Shown here one piece after another: positions 62,300 to 64,000 of a DNA stretch of 64,000 bases; within the stretch, counting starts at the first letter, position 1; every line of letters starts with the position of its first letter. Under the pieces are notes generated by a model. That model saw only the letters and a list, made by a program, of their open reading frames with translations, was not told the origin of the DNA and did no database searches. The DNA is taken from positions 343,642 to 407,641 of the forward strand of contig NZ_VZRA01000002.1 of the NCBI RefSeq assembly GCF_008802355.1, in the 5' to 3' direction. A program made the position numbers and the translations under genes. This DNA comes from Oryzomonas sagensis (GTDB taxonomy: Bacteria; Desulfobacterota; Desulfuromonadia; Geobacterales; Pseudopelobacteraceae).

Positions 62300-64000
62300 A
62301 ATACGACGATCAATACGCCGGCGGCCACGGCGATCTGGTACATGATCTGGGTTATGTCCTTGATGTTGCGCATCCAGGCGATCCGGTCGAGCTGCTCGGG
62401 GACGACGACGGTGTCTCCGGAACCCAGGCGCTGGCCGAAGCCGAGGAAACTCCCGCCCGCCTTGAGAGCGGTGCCGTTCGCCTGCAGGATAAAGACGTTG
62501 CCCTTGTCCGCATTGGAGGTGTAGCCCCCGGCCAAGTCCACGTAGTAGCCGTATTCCTTGCTCTGTTCGTAGACAAAGGCGCTTTGATTGTAGACCGAAC
62601 CGATCACCTGGACGGTCTTGGGGTCCGAAGGCACGGTGATGGTATCGCCCTGCTCCAGCTCGATATCGTAGGCCGACCCCCGGAAGGTGGTCATTTCGGT
62701 GATGTTCAGGGCGATCCGCCCCTTGGCCCTGGCCGCCTTGAGCTGTGCAATGAATTGCCTTTTCTGCTCCAGTTCGAACTGGACCATCCGGGCATCGTCC
62801 GGGGACGAAGCGGTGGCGACCTGGGCGGCTCCGGCACCGCTCAGTTCCCGCTCAAGCCGTTCCGCCATCTCGTTGATCTGCCGCTGCTGCTGCTCCCGGA
62901 CCCGTTCCCTGGTAAACATGGCGCCGCGCAGGTACGCCCGCGGGGTGAAGCCGCCGGCCCGCTCAATCAGGGATGACAGGGGCTCCCCCTGCTTGAAGGT
63001 ATAGGTTCCGGGAAATCTGACTTCGCCCTTGATGGCCGCGGTCCGGTAGATGCTCCATTCGGGAATGGTCCGCACCAGCAGGTAGTCGTTCGTCTGCAGC
63101 GGCACATTGTGCTGGGGGGCGCCTGCCAGGGCCTTGGCAAGATCGATACTGAATATGTCGGTCTTCGGCCCTGACTGAGTCGCCGTTACCCGCGTCATTT
63201 CGGCCTGGTCGGACGTGTAGTAAAGCAGTCCGCCCGCCAGGGAGATGATGTCCTTGACCGTTGTCACGCCGGGGGTAACGCCGTATTCCCCGGGGTTGGC
63301 AACCGCACCGGTAACCGTGACGGTCTTGGAGTTGTCGGCAACCGCGAAGATCTTTGCCAGGTCGCTATCCTGGAGCACGAGGTTCTTTGCCGGATTATGT
63401 TCGATGTCGAGGAGGTCGCCCTCGAACACGATCCTGGAATGATGATCTTCGGTCCGCTGAATCTGCACCCGGCCTTTGTAGGCGGTCCCGGTGATGCCGC
63501 CTGCCATCGCGATGAGGTCGAGCAGCCTGGTTTCGCCCTTCAACTCGTAGATCGCGGGGGTATTGACCGTCCCGGCAATCCCGGCAAGGGGGCCGACGGG
63601 CGGGATGAAGATCACGTCCTCGGGCATGAGCCGGAGATCCCTGGTCTTGTCGCCCTGCAACAAAAGATCATAGAGGTCGAAGGTAACCACGGTCTTGCCG
63701 TTCCTCTTGACCTGTATGTTCCGCATCGAACCGGTTTTCAGCGGTCCGCCGCTTTCGAACAGGGCATTGATGACGGTGGAGAGCGACGATATGGTGTACG
63801 CTCCGGGCCGTTGCGCATTCCCCACCACATAGACCTGGATGGTTCTCAGGGGGCCCAGGCTGACGTTCATGTCAAAGCCGCCATAGTATTTGGAAAATTT
63901 TTTGTGCAGAAGTTCTTTCAATTCCTTGAAGGAGACCCCGGCGACGCCAAACACGCCGATCTTCGGCAGGCTGATGGTGCCGTCGTTGTTGACGACGACA
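62296..64000 (-). CDS. SLBB-domain polysaccharide exporter (Wza-like, 5' partial)
   Basis: The frame is open to the right edge (568 codons visible), so the signal peptide is beyond the window. The visible part begins in the Poly_export domain (VVVNNDGTISLPKIG). Four or more SLBB repeats follow (IQVYVVGNAQRPGAYTISSL, IAGTVNTPAIYELKG, VTVTGAVANPGEYG, VQVIGSVYNQSAFVYE). It ends with a C-terminal helix (IMYQIAVAAGVLIVVF). More SLBB copies than in E. coli Wza suggest a longer periplasmic part. Confidence 0.87.
   Translation of the reverse strand, partial: VVVNNDGTISLPKIGVFGVAGVSFKELKELLHKKFSKYYGGFDMNVSLGPLRTIQVYVVGNAQRPGAYTISSLSTVINALFESGGPLKTGSMRNIQVKRNGKTVVTFDLYDLLLQGDKTRDLRLMPEDVIFIPPVGPLAGIAGTVNTPAIYELKGETRLLDLIAMAGGITGTAYKGRVQIQRTEDHHSRIVFEGDLLDIEHNPAKNLVLQDSDLAKIFAVADNSKTVTVTGAVANPGEYGVTPGVTTVKDIISLAGGLLYYTSDQAEMTRVTATQSGPKTDIFSIDLAKALAGAPQHNVPLQTNDYLLVRTIPEWSIYRTAAIKGEVRFPGTYTFKQGEPLSSLIERAGGFTPRAYLRGAMFTRERVREQQQRQINEMAERLERELSGAGAAQVATASSPDDARMVQFELEQKRQFIAQLKAARAKGRIALNITEMTTFRGSAYDIELEQGDTITVPSDPKTVQVIGSVYNQSAFVYEQSKEYGYYVDLAGGYTSNADKGNVFILQANGTALKAGGSFLGFGQRLGSGDTVVVPEQLDRIAWMRNIKDITQIMYQIAVAAGVLIVVF

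Overview
The window looks like chromosome of a Geobacter-type metal-reducing Desulfuromonadia bacterium (Geobacteraceae). The basis is GC-rich coding sequence, many CXXCH c-type cytochrome genes, heme-binding signalling proteins, and a gene block matching the cbcBA/bccR respiratory locus known from Geobacter sulfurreducens. This assignment is inference from gene content; no 16S rRNA gene is present.

Left part (1-5.4 kb): a partial SEC-C/YkgJ-like protein, a broken zinc-ribbon gene, a Phd/RelE-type toxin-antitoxin pair, sucCD for succinyl-CoA synthetase, and tsaB for tRNA t6A synthesis. Respiratory block (5.5-14.1 kb): the minus-strand run encodes two paralogous 78-residue membrane proteins, a heptaheme cytochrome (CbcA-like), a diheme cytochrome b (CbcB-like), a 12-heme c7-type cytochrome (OmcQ-like), a heme-binding sensor-like protein without a kinase, and a membrane protein. 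A sigma-54 promoter precedes the run. A divergent sigma-54 activator (BccR-like) and a heme-binding histidine kinase lie beside it.

Middle (14.2-29.8 kb): DUF523 and OB-fold proteins, an alginate-export-type barrel, an ion channel, a pirin/amidohydrolase/isochorismatase trio, a chemoreceptor, and a DUF3300/DUF2950 envelope group. Exported redox and sulfur block (30-38.6 kb): two fibronectin-III/monoheme lipoproteins flank a beta-propeller lipoprotein. They are followed by a double-rhodanese lipoprotein, a small outer-membrane barrel, a DedA/TVP38 protein, a methyltransferase, a glycosyltransferase and a second double rhodanese. Three of these units are preceded by the same leader element (GACCAG, an A-rich loop, CTGGAGG), which runs straight into an intrinsic terminator whose stem sequence differs each time. 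This is the best candidate for an undescribed regulatory system in the window.

Right part (38.6-64 kb): a membrane glycosyltransferase, a GT87-like protein, an HDOD/GAF histidine kinase translationally coupled to a REC-PAS-GGDEF-EAL protein, and a 3' fragment of an initiator tRNA gene that looks like an integration scar. A response-regulator/kinase hybrid, a PilZ-like protein and a repeat-propeller lipoprotein follow. Last is a minus-strand exopolysaccharide or O-antigen operon (Wza/SLBB, Wzz, Wzx, Wzy-like, glycosyltransferases, methyltransferases, a WbsX-like secreted protein) that runs off the right edge.
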